Below are positions 35,791-44,816 of a DNA stretch of 64,000 bases, in pieces. The translations under genes were made by a program, and so were the position numbers. The notes beneath the pieces were generated by a model. That model was not told the origin of the DNA. It searched no databases and worked only from the letters and a program-made list of their open reading frames with translations. Origin of the DNA: Bog-473 sp963756025. Its GTDB lineage: Bacteria > Actinomycetota > Acidimicrobiia > Acidimicrobiales > RAAP-2. The DNA lies in contig CAVWMF010000001.1 in assembly GCA_963756025.1 (NCBI GenBank), positions 186,001 through 250,000 on the forward strand, in the 5' to 3' direction. Within the stretch, counting starts at the first letter, position 1. Each line of letters starts with the position of its first letter.

Positions 35791-36980
35791 GCGCCCCAGG
35801 AACGGTGCCCGATCGCAGCGCCCTCATGCGCACCTACGCCGAGCCGCCGGTCACCTTCGTGCGCGGCGAGGGGACGCTCCTCTACGACGCGGCGGGAAAG
35901 AGCTATCTCGACTTCATCACGGGTCTGGCCGTGGTCTCGCTCGGGCATGCCCACCCCGCCGTCGCCGATGCCGTGGCGGCGCAGGCCCGGACGCTGACGC
36001 ACGTGTCGAATCTCTACGGCAACACATTGGGGCCCGAAGTGGCGCTGACGATCGACCGACTCATCAACGGCGGGACCGGTCAGGCCGGCGGGCAGGTGTT
36101 CTTCACCAACTCGGGGGCCGAGGCCAACGAGTGCGCCCTGAAACTGGCCCGGCGTTGGGCCGGGGGCGGCCGTCATGTGGTCATCAGTGCCGACAACTCG
36201 TTCCACGGCCGGACCCTGGCCACACTGACCGCGACCGGACAGCCCGAGAAGCACCTGCCGTTCCTTCCCTTGCCGGAGGGTTTCATCCACGTCCCCTACG
36301 ACGACGTGGCGGCGCTCGATGCCGCGCTCGATGCCGAGACCGTGGCGGGCGTGCTGCTCGAGCCGCTGCAGGGTGAGGGTGGCGTCATGGTGCCGAGTTC
36401 GGACTACCTGGGCGCCGTGCGCGCCCTGTGCACGGAGCGAAACGCGCTCCTGATGCTCGATGAGGTGCAGACCGGCCTCGGCCGCACCGGCCACTGGTTC
36501 GCCTTCCAGGCCCAAGATCTCGAGCCCGACGTGGTGACGATCGCCAAGGCGTTGGGCAATGGCATGCCCGTCGGCGCCTGCTGGGCCCGGGCCGAAGTGG
36601 CGGCGGCGTTCGGGCCGGGCGACCACGGCTCGACGTTCGGGGGCCAGCCGCTCGCCATGGCTGCGGCGAAGGCCACGCTGGCCGTGATGGAAGCAGAGGA
36701 CGTGTGCGGGCGGGCGCAGCACGCGGGAGCACGCCTGGCGGCCGGGTTGGCCACCCTCCCGGGGGTGGTGTCGGTACGTGGCGCCGGTCTGCTCTTGGCC
36801 GCGCAACTGCGGCAGCCCACCGCCAAGGAGATCGCGGCGGCCGCATTGGGCGCCGGCTTGCTCGTCAACCCCGTCCGTCCCGATGCCATCCGGGTGGCAC
36901 CACCGCTGCTCGTGAGCGACCAGGAAGTCGATGCGGCGCTGGCCATTCTGGCCGGGGTCATGGCCGACGTGGAGGCCTGA
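35787..36980 (+). CDS. argD: acetylornithine aminotransferase
   Basis: PLP-dependent class III aminotransferase, fourth arginine step. 397 residues. Seen: LDFITGLAVVSLGHAHP, FFTNSGAEANECALKLAR, SFHGRTLATLTATGQ, LMLDEVQTGLGRTG and the PLP lysine in VTIAKALGNGMP, then GSTFGGQPLA. ATG overlaps the argB TGA (ATGA). Confidence 0.96.
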   Translation: MSAPGTVPDRSALMRTYAEPPVTFVRGEGTLLYDAAGKSYLDFITGLAVVSLGHAHPAVADAVAAQARTLTHVSNLYGNTLGPEVALTIDRLINGGTGQAGGQVFFTNSGAEANECALKLARRWAGGGRHVVISADNSFHGRTLATLTATGQPEKHLPFLPLPEGFIHVPYDDVAALDAALDAETVAGVLLEPLQGEGGVMVPSSDYLGAVRALCTERNALLMLDEVQTGLGRTGHWFAFQAQDLEPDVVTIAKALGNGMPVGACWARAEVAAAFGPGDHGSTFGGQPLAMAAAKATLAVMEAEDVCGRAQHAGARLAAGLATLPGVVSVRGAGLLLAAQLRQPTAKEIAAAALGAGLLVNPVRPDAIRVAPPLLVSDQEVDAALAILAGVMADVEA

Positions 36981-36985
36981 CGCGC

Positions 36986-37906
36986 ATGCCCGATCTGTTC
37001 GATGTCGACGACCTCTGGCCCCACGGCTACGACCGCATGCTCGAGTTGGCCACGAAGGGGGACGTGGGCCGTGTGCTCGAGGGCCAGGGCGTGGCCCTGC
37101 TCTTCGAGAAGCCGTCCGCCCGCACCCGCAATTCGACCGAGATGGCCGTGGTCGGCCTCGGCGGGCACCCGATCTATATCCAGGGGGCCGAGGTCGGCCT
37201 CGATACGCGGGAGTCAGCCGAGGACATCGCCCGCACCCTGGGTTGCTACCACCGCATCGTGTGCGCCCGCGTGTTCGATCACGACACGCTGGCCCGCATG
37301 GCGTTCGCCCTCGAGGGCAGCGGCTTCGATGTCCCGGTCGTCAACCTTCTCTCCGACGAGGCCCATCCCTGCCAGGCCATCGCCGACGTGATCACGTTGC
37401 GCGAGGTCCTCGGTCCTCTGCGGGGCCAGGTGCTGGCCTACATCGGCGACTCCAACAACGTCTGCCGCTCGTTGGTCAAGGTAGCGCTCATGGAAGGAAT
37501 GGATGTGCGGGTCGCCTCGCCGCCCGGCTACTCCTTCTCGGCGGAGGAACTCGACCGGCTCACCGCGTTCTCGCAGAAGGTGGGCCGGGGCGGCACGCTG
37601 CATGCGACGAATGACCCCGAGGTTGCGGCGGGTGGAGCCGATGCGCTCTACACCGACGTGTGGACGAGCATGGGGCAAGAAGCGGAGATGGCGACCCGCC
37701 GCGCCGCGTTCGCGCGCTTCATCATCGACGACGCGCTGCTCGACGTGGCCGAGCCCGATGTCGCGGTCCTGCATTGCCTGCCGGCGCATCGCGGCGAGGA
37801 GATCTCGGACGCGGTCCTCGAAGGCTCCCACAGCGTCGTCTGGCGCCAGGCGGCGCACCGTCAGACGGCCATGCGGGGGATTCTGGCCTGGGCGGTCGAG
37901 GAATGA
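36986..37906 (+). CDS. argF: ornithine carbamoyltransferase
   Basis: Forms citrulline from ornithine and carbamoyl phosphate. 306 residues. Carbamoyl phosphate loop EKPSARTRNSTEMAV (usually S-T-R-T-R; here SARTR), DEAHPCQAIAD, ornithine loop near SMGQEAE (the usual SMGxE), and HCLPAHRGEEI with the catalytic Cys. GGAGG is 9 nt upstream of the ATG. The next gene overlaps its stop. Confidence 0.96.
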   Translation: MPDLFDVDDLWPHGYDRMLELATKGDVGRVLEGQGVALLFEKPSARTRNSTEMAVVGLGGHPIYIQGAEVGLDTRESAEDIARTLGCYHRIVCARVFDHDTLARMAFALEGSGFDVPVVNLLSDEAHPCQAIADVITLREVLGPLRGQVLAYIGDSNNVCRSLVKVALMEGMDVRVASPPGYSFSAEELDRLTAFSQKVGRGGTLHATNDPEVAAGGADALYTDVWTSMGQEAEMATRRAAFARFIIDDALLDVAEPDVAVLHCLPAHRGEEISDAVLEGSHSVVWRQAAHRQTAMRGILAWAVEE

Positions 37907-38445
37907 TGACGGAGTCGATCCAGCGGGGGCGCCTGACGAAGAACCAACGTCAGCACCGGATCACCAAGCTGCTCGAGGCGCAGCCGGTGACCAGCCAGGC
38001 GCAACTCGTGGCGTTGTTGGCCGAGCAGGGCGTGGAGGCGACGCAGACGACGGTGTCGCGTGATCTGGAGGACCTGGGCGCCGTCAAGGTGAGGCTTCCC
38101 GGTGGCGACACGGCGTACGCCCTCCCCGAACTGCCGGTGCACCAGATCGCCCCCGAGGACCACCTGCGCCGGGTGCTGGGGGAGTGGGTGGTCGAGGTGG
38201 CGTACTCGGGCAACCTGGTCGTGCTGCGCACGCCGCCGGGATCGGCCCATGTCGTAGGCTCGGCGCTCGATCGGAGCGGGCTGGACGCGGTCATCGGGAC
38301 GGTGGCCGGGGATGACACGGTCCTCGTCGTGGTAGACGAGGAGTTGGGGGGGAAGGTGATGGCGGCGCGTCTGGGCAACGTGGCCGGCATCGCACAAAGG
38401 AACGACGACACGGATCTGCACAACACAGCGACAGGAAGGGACTGA
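37903..38445 (+). CDS. argR: arginine repressor
   Basis: 180 residues. N-terminal winged helix: RQHRITKLLEAQPVTSQAQLVALLAEQGVEATQTTVSRDLEDLGAVKVR. C-terminal arginine-binding trimerisation domain: VVLRTPPGSAHVVGSALDRSGLDAVIGTVAGDDTVLVVV (GTVAGDDT is the arginine pocket). Encoded inside the operon it is expected to repress, starting in ATGATG over the argF stop. Confidence 0.96.
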   Translation: MMTESIQRGRLTKNQRQHRITKLLEAQPVTSQAQLVALLAEQGVEATQTTVSRDLEDLGAVKVRLPGGDTAYALPELPVHQIAPEDHLRRVLGEWVVEVAYSGNLVVLRTPPGSAHVVGSALDRSGLDAVIGTVAGDDTVLVVVDEELGGKVMAARLGNVAGIAQRNDDTDLHNTATGRD

Positions 38446-38447
38446 CC

Positions 38448-39689
38448 ATGGCGGAGCGAGTGGTATTGGCCTACAGCGGAGGCCTCGATACGTCGGTGGC
38501 CGTGCGTTGGCTGATCGAGAACGAGGGCGTCGAGGTGATCGCGGTCGCGGTCAACGTCGGGCAGGCCGCCGACCGCGGTGGTGAGGACTGGGATGCCATC
38601 CGCACCCGTGCTCTGTCCGCCGGCGCCGTGGAGGCCGTCGTGGTCGACGCCCGCACGGAGATGGCCGAGCAGTTCTGCGTGCCCGCGCTACAGGCCAATG
38701 CCCGCTACGAAGGCAAGTACCCGCTCGTCTCCGCGCTGTCGCGTCCGGTCATTGTCCGTCACCTGGTGGCCGAGGCCCGTCGCCATGGCGCGACCGCCGT
38801 GGCCCACGGCTGCACCGGGAAGGGGAACGACCAGGTGCGCTTCGAGGTGGGCACCCGCTCGCTGGCGCCGGATCTGAACATCTATGCGCCGGCCCGGGTA
38901 TGGGGCCTGAGCCGCGAGGACTGCGTCGAGCTGGCGGCCAAATGGGAGATCCCCATCACGGTGACGAAGGACAAGCTGTACTCCATCGACGACAACCTGT
39001 GGGGGAAGGCGATCGAGTGCGGTGCCATCGAGGACCCGTGGGCCCCCGCCCCCGACGACGTGTACACCTTGACCCGGGCCACCGAGACCGAGCCGGTCGA
39101 GGTCATCGTCGGGTTCGAGTCCGGGGTGCCCGTCTCGCTCGACGGCGAGTCGTTGGACCCCGAGCCGCTCATCGCCAAGCTGAGCACGATCGCCGGCAGT
39201 CGCGGCTTCGGACGGCTGGACATGGTCGAGAACCGCCGGGTCGGGATCAAGAGCCGCGAGGTCTACGAATGCCCGGCCGCGCTCTCGCTCATCATCGCCC
39301 ACGCCGACCTCGAGGACCTGACGATGGAGCGGGACCTGCATCACGAAAAGGCGCGCCTCGAGCCGCGCTGGTCCGAGCTCGTGTACGACGGGCTCTGGTT
39401 CTCGCCGCTCAAGTCCGCGCTCGATGCGTTCATCGCGCAGTCCCAACGCCACGTCACCGGCGAGGTGCGCCTGCGCGTCGCCCCGCCCGGAACCTGCACG
39501 GTGGTCGGGCGGCGCAGCCCCGTGGCGCTGTACGACCATGACCTCGCGACCTACGACGCGTCCGACTCGTTCCGCCACGCCGATGCCGAAGGGTTCGTCC
39601 GCTTGTGGGGGCTCGGCGTGGCGACGTGGTCGGCGCGCCAGGGCCCCGGCGCTGCTGGCGCGGGCGGGGCGTCGACGGGCGAGTCATGA
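38448..39689 (+). CDS. argG: argininosuccinate synthase
   Basis: ATP-dependent joining of citrulline and aspartate. 413 residues. P-loop-like VVLAYSGGLDTSVAVRWL (pyrophosphatase N-type SGGLDTS), YPLVSALSRPVI, AHGCTGKGNDQVRFE and SIDDNLWGKAIECG. The start is 2 nt after argR, with AAGGAAGGG upstream. A short Gly/Ala C-terminal tail (GPGAAGAGGAS) is extra. Confidence 0.97.
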   Translation: MAERVVLAYSGGLDTSVAVRWLIENEGVEVIAVAVNVGQAADRGGEDWDAIRTRALSAGAVEAVVVDARTEMAEQFCVPALQANARYEGKYPLVSALSRPVIVRHLVAEARRHGATAVAHGCTGKGNDQVRFEVGTRSLAPDLNIYAPARVWGLSREDCVELAAKWEIPITVTKDKLYSIDDNLWGKAIECGAIEDPWAPAPDDVYTLTRATETEPVEVIVGFESGVPVSLDGESLDPEPLIAKLSTIAGSRGFGRLDMVENRRVGIKSREVYECPAALSLIIAHADLEDLTMERDLHHEKARLEPRWSELVYDGLWFSPLKSALDAFIAQSQRHVTGEVRLRVAPPGTCTVVGRRSPVALYDHDLATYDASDSFRHADAEGFVRLWGLGVATWSARQGPGAAGAGGASTGES

Positions 39690-41080
39690 CACTCTGGAAG
39701 GGTCGCATCTCGACGGGGATGGCCGACGTGGTGGCGACGTTCACCGTCAGCCTTCCCTTCGACAAGGTGCTGGCGCCCGACGATCTCGTCGGCTCACGGG
39801 CCCATGTCAAGGGCCTCGGCAAGGCCGGCATCCTGACCGACGGCGAGGTCACGCAACTGCTGGACACGCTCGATCTGGTCGAGGAGGAATTCGACACGGG
39901 GGTCTTCGTCTTCGAAGAGGGTGACGAGGACATCCACACGGCGGTCGAGCGGCGGGTGACGGAGCTGGCCGGCGACGCCGTCGGCGCCAAACTGCACACC
40001 GGGCGCAGCCGCAATGATCAGATCGCCACCGATCTGCGGCTGTGGTGCCGCCGCTCGCTGGTCGGCGTGGCCACCGAGGTCATGGCCCTGCAGGACATCC
40101 TGGCCCAGCGCGCCCGCGAAGCCGCCGATGTCTACCTGCCGGGCTACACCCACATGCAGCGGGCGCAGCCCGTCCTGCTGGCCCATCACCTGCTCGCCCA
40201 CGGTTGGGCCCTGGCGCGTGACGTGGACAGGCTGCTGGTGACGGTGGACCGGTTGAACATCTCGCCGTTGGGGGCGGGAGCGCTGGCCGGCTCATCCCTC
40301 CCGCTCGACCCCGACTTCGTGGCCGCCGAGCTCGGCTTCCACGGCCGCTTCGAGAACTCGCTCGACGCCGTGTCGGACCGTGACTTCGTCGCCGAGGCAC
40401 TCTTCGACATTGCGCTGCTCGGCGTGCACCTCTCGCGCCTGGGCGAGGAGCTCGTGCTGTGGTCGACCGAGGAGTTCGGGTTCTGCACCCTCGACGACGC
40501 GTATGCGACCGGGAGCTCCATGCTGCCGCAGAAGAAGAATCCCGACGTCGCCGAATTGGCGCGGGGCAAAGCAGGCCGGCTGATCGGTCACCTCAACGCC
40601 GTGCTGATCACCCTCAAGGGTCTGCCGCTGGCCTACAACCGCGATCTGCAGGAGGACAAGGAACCGCTCTTCGATGCGGTGGTGCAGGTTTCACGCGCCC
40701 TCATCGCCCTGCGCGGCGTCTACGACACCGTGACGTGGAACGAGGAGCGCATGCAACGCGCCGCCGACGGCCCGGCCGCTGCCGCCATCGATCTGGCCGA
40801 GATGCTCGTCGAGCAGGGCATGCCCTTCCGCCAGGCCCACGCGCTCGTCGGTGGCATGGTGCGCGACTCGTTGGAGCGCCACGTGCCCCTGGTCGAGTTG
40901 GTGGCGGCGCACCCCGCCCTGGGGGACGCCGCGGTCGAGCTTCTCGAGCCCGGGGTGGCGGTCACCCGTCGCCGCACCCCCGGTGGCGCGGGTCCGGGGC
41001 CGGTGGGGGAGCAGATGAAGCGCTTCGCCCGGCGCCTCGAAGTCGATCGGACCCGTCTGGCCCAGTGGCCGGTGCGGTAG
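39686..41080 (+). CDS. argH: argininosuccinate lyase
   Basis: Last arginine step, fumarase/aspartase superfamily. 464 residues. Seen: LWKGRISTGMADVVATFTVSLPFD, AAKLHTGRSRNDQIATD-like segment (KLHTGRSRNDQ), YTHMQRAQPV, and the superfamily signature GSSMLPQKKNPDVAELARGK. ATG overlaps the argG TGA. The final 16 nt overlap the next gene. Confidence 0.97.
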   Translation: MTLWKGRISTGMADVVATFTVSLPFDKVLAPDDLVGSRAHVKGLGKAGILTDGEVTQLLDTLDLVEEEFDTGVFVFEEGDEDIHTAVERRVTELAGDAVGAKLHTGRSRNDQIATDLRLWCRRSLVGVATEVMALQDILAQRAREAADVYLPGYTHMQRAQPVLLAHHLLAHGWALARDVDRLLVTVDRLNISPLGAGALAGSSLPLDPDFVAAELGFHGRFENSLDAVSDRDFVAEALFDIALLGVHLSRLGEELVLWSTEEFGFCTLDDAYATGSSMLPQKKNPDVAELARGKAGRLIGHLNAVLITLKGLPLAYNRDLQEDKEPLFDAVVQVSRALIALRGVYDTVTWNEERMQRAADGPAAAAIDLAEMLVEQGMPFRQAHALVGGMVRDSLERHVPLVELVAAHPALGDAAVELLEPGVAVTRRRTPGGAGPGPVGEQMKRFARRLEVDRTRLAQWPVR

Positions 41081-41685
41081 TCGTTCCCGCCGGCGAAGGC
41101 CGGGCGGTGCGGGTCAAGAAGGACGAGGTGTTCCGGCTGATCGACATCGACGGCGGTCAGGTGGCGGACCTGTTCGCCTTCGTCGACACGCCCGGCGGCC
41201 CGTTCACGGAGTGGATGAGCGCGGAGCACACGAGACCGAGCATCAAACGCCTGTTCCCGCGGCCGGGCGACGTCGCGCTGACGAATCGTCGCCGCCCGAT
41301 CCTCCGGCTCGAAGAGGACACGTCACCGGGGTGGCACGACACGCTGTACGCCGCATGTGACCCGGCGCGTTACGCCTTGCTCGGCCATGGCGGACCGCAC
41401 CGCTCGTGCGCGAGCAACCTCGGCGAGGCATTGGCGGAGATCGGCCGGGAACTCCCCGGGACGCCCGCGCCGATCGTCCCGCAGCCGTTCAACGTGTTCA
41501 TGCACGTCGAGGTCGGGCCCGAAGGGGCGTTGCAACTGCACAGCGCAACGTCCGAAGCGGGGGACTCGCTGACGTTTCGGGCCCTGATCGACTGCATTGT
41601 GGCCGTCTCGAGCTGCCCGATGGACCTGGTGGAGATCAGCACGGGCGGCATCACGCCGCTACTGCTCGAGGTGACCGCCGGGTAA
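41065..41685 (+). CDS. DUF1989 (urea carboxylase-associated) family protein
   Basis: 206 residues from a GTG overlapping the end of argH. Seen: VVPAGEGRAVRVKKDEVFRLIDIDGGQVADLFAF, then LYAACDPARYALLGHGGPHRSCASNLGEAL, and PQPFNVFMHVEVGPEG. The Cys in the HRSC segment and the PFNxF run are family hallmarks. In other bacteria, paired DUF1989 proteins next to urea (guanidine) carboxylase form a carboxyguanidine deiminase (published family knowledge). Here there is one gene alone, with no carboxylase, coupled to arginine synthesis, so a related amidine or guanidino substrate is possible but unproved. Confidence 0.85.
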   Translation: MAGAVVVPAGEGRAVRVKKDEVFRLIDIDGGQVADLFAFVDTPGGPFTEWMSAEHTRPSIKRLFPRPGDVALTNRRRPILRLEEDTSPGWHDTLYAACDPARYALLGHGGPHRSCASNLGEALAEIGRELPGTPAPIVPQPFNVFMHVEVGPEGALQLHSATSEAGDSLTFRALIDCIVAVSSCPMDLVEISTGGITPLLLEVTAG

Positions 41686-41834
41686 CCGGTCGGCGCACAG
41701 GCGCACAGGCAACAATTGGGTGAACGCTTGATGAAGAAGGTCTGAAATACTTGTGCTGCGTGACCGGGTGGCGTACACCTAAGGGGCAGAGGGGGCCCGT
41801 CCTTCATCGATTCCCACCGAAGCGGAGCTGGCCT

Positions 41835-43373
41835 ATGCAGCGAATGAGCGGCATCGATCCGATGTTCGTCTACTCGGAGACGCCGGTCACCCCCATGACG
41901 GTGGCCTACGCCTGTGTCCTCGATCCCACGACGGCTCCCGGCGGCTACTCATTCGAAAGGGTAAAAGCGGTGTTGACGGATCGGGTGCCGTCACTCCCGT
42001 CGTTTCGGAGCCGGCTCATGCCCATCCCTCTCGGGTTGGATAATCCGCGCTGGGTGGATGACCCCGACTTCGATCTCGACAATCACCTGCATCGAGTGGC
42101 TCTGCCGTCGCCCGGTGGTGAGAAAGAACTGACGGCGATGGTCGCCGCCGTGATGGGTCGCCCACTCGTTCCCCATCAGCCGCCGTGGGAGATGTACGTC
42201 ATCGAGGATCTCGAGGGTGGGAGAATCGGTCTGATCGCCAAGATCCACCATGCCGTTGTCGACGGTGTTGCGGGTGTCCAGCTGATGGCGCAGTTGCTCG
42301 ACTTGACCGAAGAGGGACGTCCGCCGGTGGTCTCCCCGCCGTGGGCCCCCGGTGCCCTTCCTTCCCGCACCCGGCTCGTCGCCACCGCGTTGCCGCATAT
42401 CCTCACGAGCCCTCTGCGAGCCGTCCGGGCGACGCGCGAAGTTGGCCGCACGGCGTTACGACTCGCCCGCCGTGCGTTCGACGAGCAGGTGGGACCGATC
42501 ACGATGCCACTCGGCGCGCCCAGCACGTTCGAAGTTCCTGTGGGCGCCGCACGATCGGTTTCGTTCGCCAAGCTCAGCCTGCGCGACGTGCGGTCGTTGA
42601 AGGACCAGTTCGGCGTGACGATCAACGATGTGGTGCTTGCCATCTGCTCAGGCGCCCTGCGGACGCACCTGGCCGATCATGGCGAAGAGGTGGCTGACCC
42701 GCTCGTGGCGATCGTTCCTATCTCGGTGCGCGGCGATTCGACCACCAACGGAGAGTTGGCGGACGGGAAGTTGGCCGACGCGGACTTGGGCAACCGGCTG
42801 TCGGCCATGTTCCTCCAGTTGGCCAACGATCTCGATCAGCCGTTGGAGCGCCTGGGGGCCATCGCCGCCGCCAGTAAGGCCGCGAAGGAACAGGAGCGCG
42901 CCGTCGGCTACGGGCCTCTGGCCTCCGCCGTGTCCGAGGCCGTGCCGCCGGTCGTGGCCCGACCCATGATTCAGCTCGGCATCCAGATCGGAGCATTGCG
43001 CCGGCTCCGCACCGGGAATCTCATGATCTCCAACGTGCCGGGTCCGAATTTCTCCCTCTACTTCGCGGGCATGCGCATGATGGCCGCCTATCCGCTCGGA
43101 CCGGTGGTGGACGGCGTGGCGCTGAACATCACCGTGCAGACGTACGACAATTCGATGTTCATCGGGATCAACGCCTCGGCCAATGCGGTGCCTGACGTTG
43201 ACGACCTGGCCCGCTCCATGGTGGCGGAGCTCGACCATCTGACTGAAGCGGCCGACCGGGACTATGCGGCGAGGGTCCGGGCCGCGTGTGAAGCCGCCCA
43301 CCCCTCGGCCTCCCCACGTCACCGGCTGCGCCGGCGGTCGCCTGTGGCTGTGCTGCTCGGCGAGGCGAGCTGA
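41835..43373 (+). CDS. WS/DGAT-type wax ester synthase/diacylglycerol acyltransferase
   Basis: 512 residues. Acyl-CoA-dependent synthesis of storage triacylglycerol or wax esters at the membrane surface. Active site HHAVVDGVAGVQLM (HHxxxDG), N-terminal RMSGIDPMFVYSETPVTPMTV, NDVVLAICSGALR, and the C-terminal NLMISNVPGPNFSLYFAGMRM and MFIGINASANAVPDVD. The ATG at 41835 has a GGAG 6 nt upstream. Separate from the arg operon by 150 bp. Confidence 0.92.
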   Translation: MQRMSGIDPMFVYSETPVTPMTVAYACVLDPTTAPGGYSFERVKAVLTDRVPSLPSFRSRLMPIPLGLDNPRWVDDPDFDLDNHLHRVALPSPGGEKELTAMVAAVMGRPLVPHQPPWEMYVIEDLEGGRIGLIAKIHHAVVDGVAGVQLMAQLLDLTEEGRPPVVSPPWAPGALPSRTRLVATALPHILTSPLRAVRATREVGRTALRLARRAFDEQVGPITMPLGAPSTFEVPVGAARSVSFAKLSLRDVRSLKDQFGVTINDVVLAICSGALRTHLADHGEEVADPLVAIVPISVRGDSTTNGELADGKLADADLGNRLSAMFLQLANDLDQPLERLGAIAAASKAAKEQERAVGYGPLASAVSEAVPPVVARPMIQLGIQIGALRRLRTGNLMISNVPGPNFSLYFAGMRMMAAYPLGPVVDGVALNITVQTYDNSMFIGINASANAVPDVDDLARSMVAELDHLTEAADRDYAARVRAACEAAHPSASPRHRLRRRSPVAVLLGEAS

Positions 43374-43433
43374 CGCAACTGGTGCGCCGGGCGCAACTGG
43401 CGCACCGGCGATTGCTCAACGAGTCTTGGGCTC

Positions 43434-44017
43434 GTGAAACGGGCGGACTTGTCAGGGGATCCGGTCGACCTGGCGCCGTGGTTGCTCAACAAGGTGTTGG
43501 CGAAAGGCGATCGGGCCGGGCGCATCGTCGAGGTCGAGGCCTACAAGGGTTCGATCGACCCGGCATCGCACGCCTACCGGGGGAGACGCCCCGCACATCG
43601 GTGATGTTCGGGCCACCGGGATTTCTCTACGTGTACTTCACCTACGGGATGCATTGGTGCGCCAACGTGGTGACAGGGCCCGACGGAGAAGCTTCCGCGT
43701 TGTTGATCCGTGCCCTCGCTCCGTTGCGGGGAGTGGACGAGATGCGCCACGAGAGACCGGCAGCCCGCCGGGACCGCGACCTGTGCAACGGTCCGGCCAA
43801 GCTCTGCCAGGCGCTGAGCATCACCGGGGCCGACAGCGGGACCGACCTTCTGGCGCGTCGTTCCCGAACCGACGGCCCGTCTGGGGCGGTCCGGCTGCTC
43901 GACGATGGGACACCGCCACCGGAACGTCCGGGTGAGGGGAAACGGATCGGCATATCCGTGGCGAAGGACCGCCCATGGCGGTTCTGGGTGCCCGGTGACG
44001 AGAACGTCTCGCGCTGA
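43434..44017 (+). CDS. 3-methyladenine DNA glycosylase (AAG/Mpg family), frameshifted
   Basis: Base-excision repair enzyme removing alkylated purines. About 194 residues. The first frame from the GTG at 43434 reads VDLAPWLLNKVL...GRIVEVEAYKGSIDPASHAYRG, with the catalytic Glu of EVEAY. After five G's near 43578-43584 the frame is lost. Adding one G restores ETPRTSVMFGPPGFLYVYFTYGMHWCANVVTG, the most conserved part, to the TGA at 44017. It is probably a homopolymer error rather than a broken gene. Confidence 0.85.
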
Positions 44018-44054
44018 CCGGGGCTCGAGGCCGACCGTCGGCCCCTACCGGCCC

Positions 44055-44084
44055 TTGACATCTGTTGTGAGTAGTCACTAACAT
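44055..44084 (+). promoter_or_regulatory. tetR promoter with operator
   Basis: TTGACA (44055-44060), 18-nt spacer, TAACAT (44079-44084), then 6 nt to the ATG: a leaderless promoter. The operator TTGTGA-N6-ACTAAC (44065-44082) covers the spacer and -10, so the regulator should repress itself. The same two half-sites recur before the MFS gene. Confidence 0.7.
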
Positions 44085-44090
44085 AACGGC

Positions 44091-44714
44091 ATGGTCCCTA
44101 TCCGACAGAGCGCAGACGCCCGGCGTGCGTCCATCCTGCGGGCGGCCATCGTGGAGTTCGCACGATCCGGCTACGCCGGCACGTCGACCGAAGCCATCGC
44201 CACCCGGGCCGGTATTTCGCAGCCGTACATCTTCCGGCTCTTCGGGACGAAGAAGGATCTGTTCATCGCCACCTATGACATGGTGACTGCCGCAATCGAG
44301 ACGGCGTTCATCGAGGCGGCCGAGGGTCTCGAGGGCGAGGACGCCATGAAAGCGATGGGACTGGCCTACATCGAGTTGTTGCAGGATCCCGATCTGCTCC
44401 AGGTCGAGCTGCACGGCTTCGCCGCCGCGGCAGCCGACCCCGATATCGCCCGGGCCTGTCAGGACACGTTCCGCCGCCTCTGGCAACTGGTCGGGAACTA
44501 CGCCGACGTCACCCCCGAGGAGATGCGCGACTTCTTTGCCCACGGGATGCTCTGCAGCGTCCTGGCCGCCATCGACCTCACGTCCGTGGCCGAGCCGTGG
44601 GCTCAATCGTTCTTCGAGGACGTGACGGAGGAGGAGAAGCGCCTGGCCCTGCAGAAAATGGGCGGGCGGGCCGCCTCCGCAGCCGCAGCCGCAGCCTCCG
44701 AGCCGGCCTCCTAA
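44091..44714 (+). CDS. TetR-family repressor, probably controlling the adjacent efflux pump
   Basis: 207 residues. HTH: YAGTSTEAIATRAGISQPYIFRLFGTKKDLFIATY (30-64). The ligand-binding domain is helical and ends in a poly-Ala/Ser tail. Immediately upstream of an MFS exporter in the same direction, with the same 18-bp operator in front of both genes, which makes it the local regulator of multidrug or metabolite efflux. Confidence 0.92.
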   Translation: MVPIRQSADARRASILRAAIVEFARSGYAGTSTEAIATRAGISQPYIFRLFGTKKDLFIATYDMVTAAIETAFIEAAEGLEGEDAMKAMGLAYIELLQDPDLLQVELHGFAAAAADPDIARACQDTFRRLWQLVGNYADVTPEEMRDFFAHGMLCSVLAAIDLTSVAEPWAQSFFEDVTEEEKRLALQKMGGRAASAAAAAASEPAS

Positions 44715-44763
44715 GGACCCCCTCGTGTCGTGCCTTTTCGAGCCTGTCTTTTTGCCACTTGTA

Positions 44764-44781
44764 GTTAGTAAGCAGTCACAA
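44764..44781. promoter_or_regulatory. operator in front of the MFS gene
   Basis: GTTAGT-N6-TCACAA is the reverse complement of the tetR operator half-sites (TTGTGA-N6-ACTAAC), with identical spacing. Confidence 0.7.
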
Positions 44782-44816
44782 CTTATCCACACCCACTGGA
44801 CGAGGAGAGAAACCCG

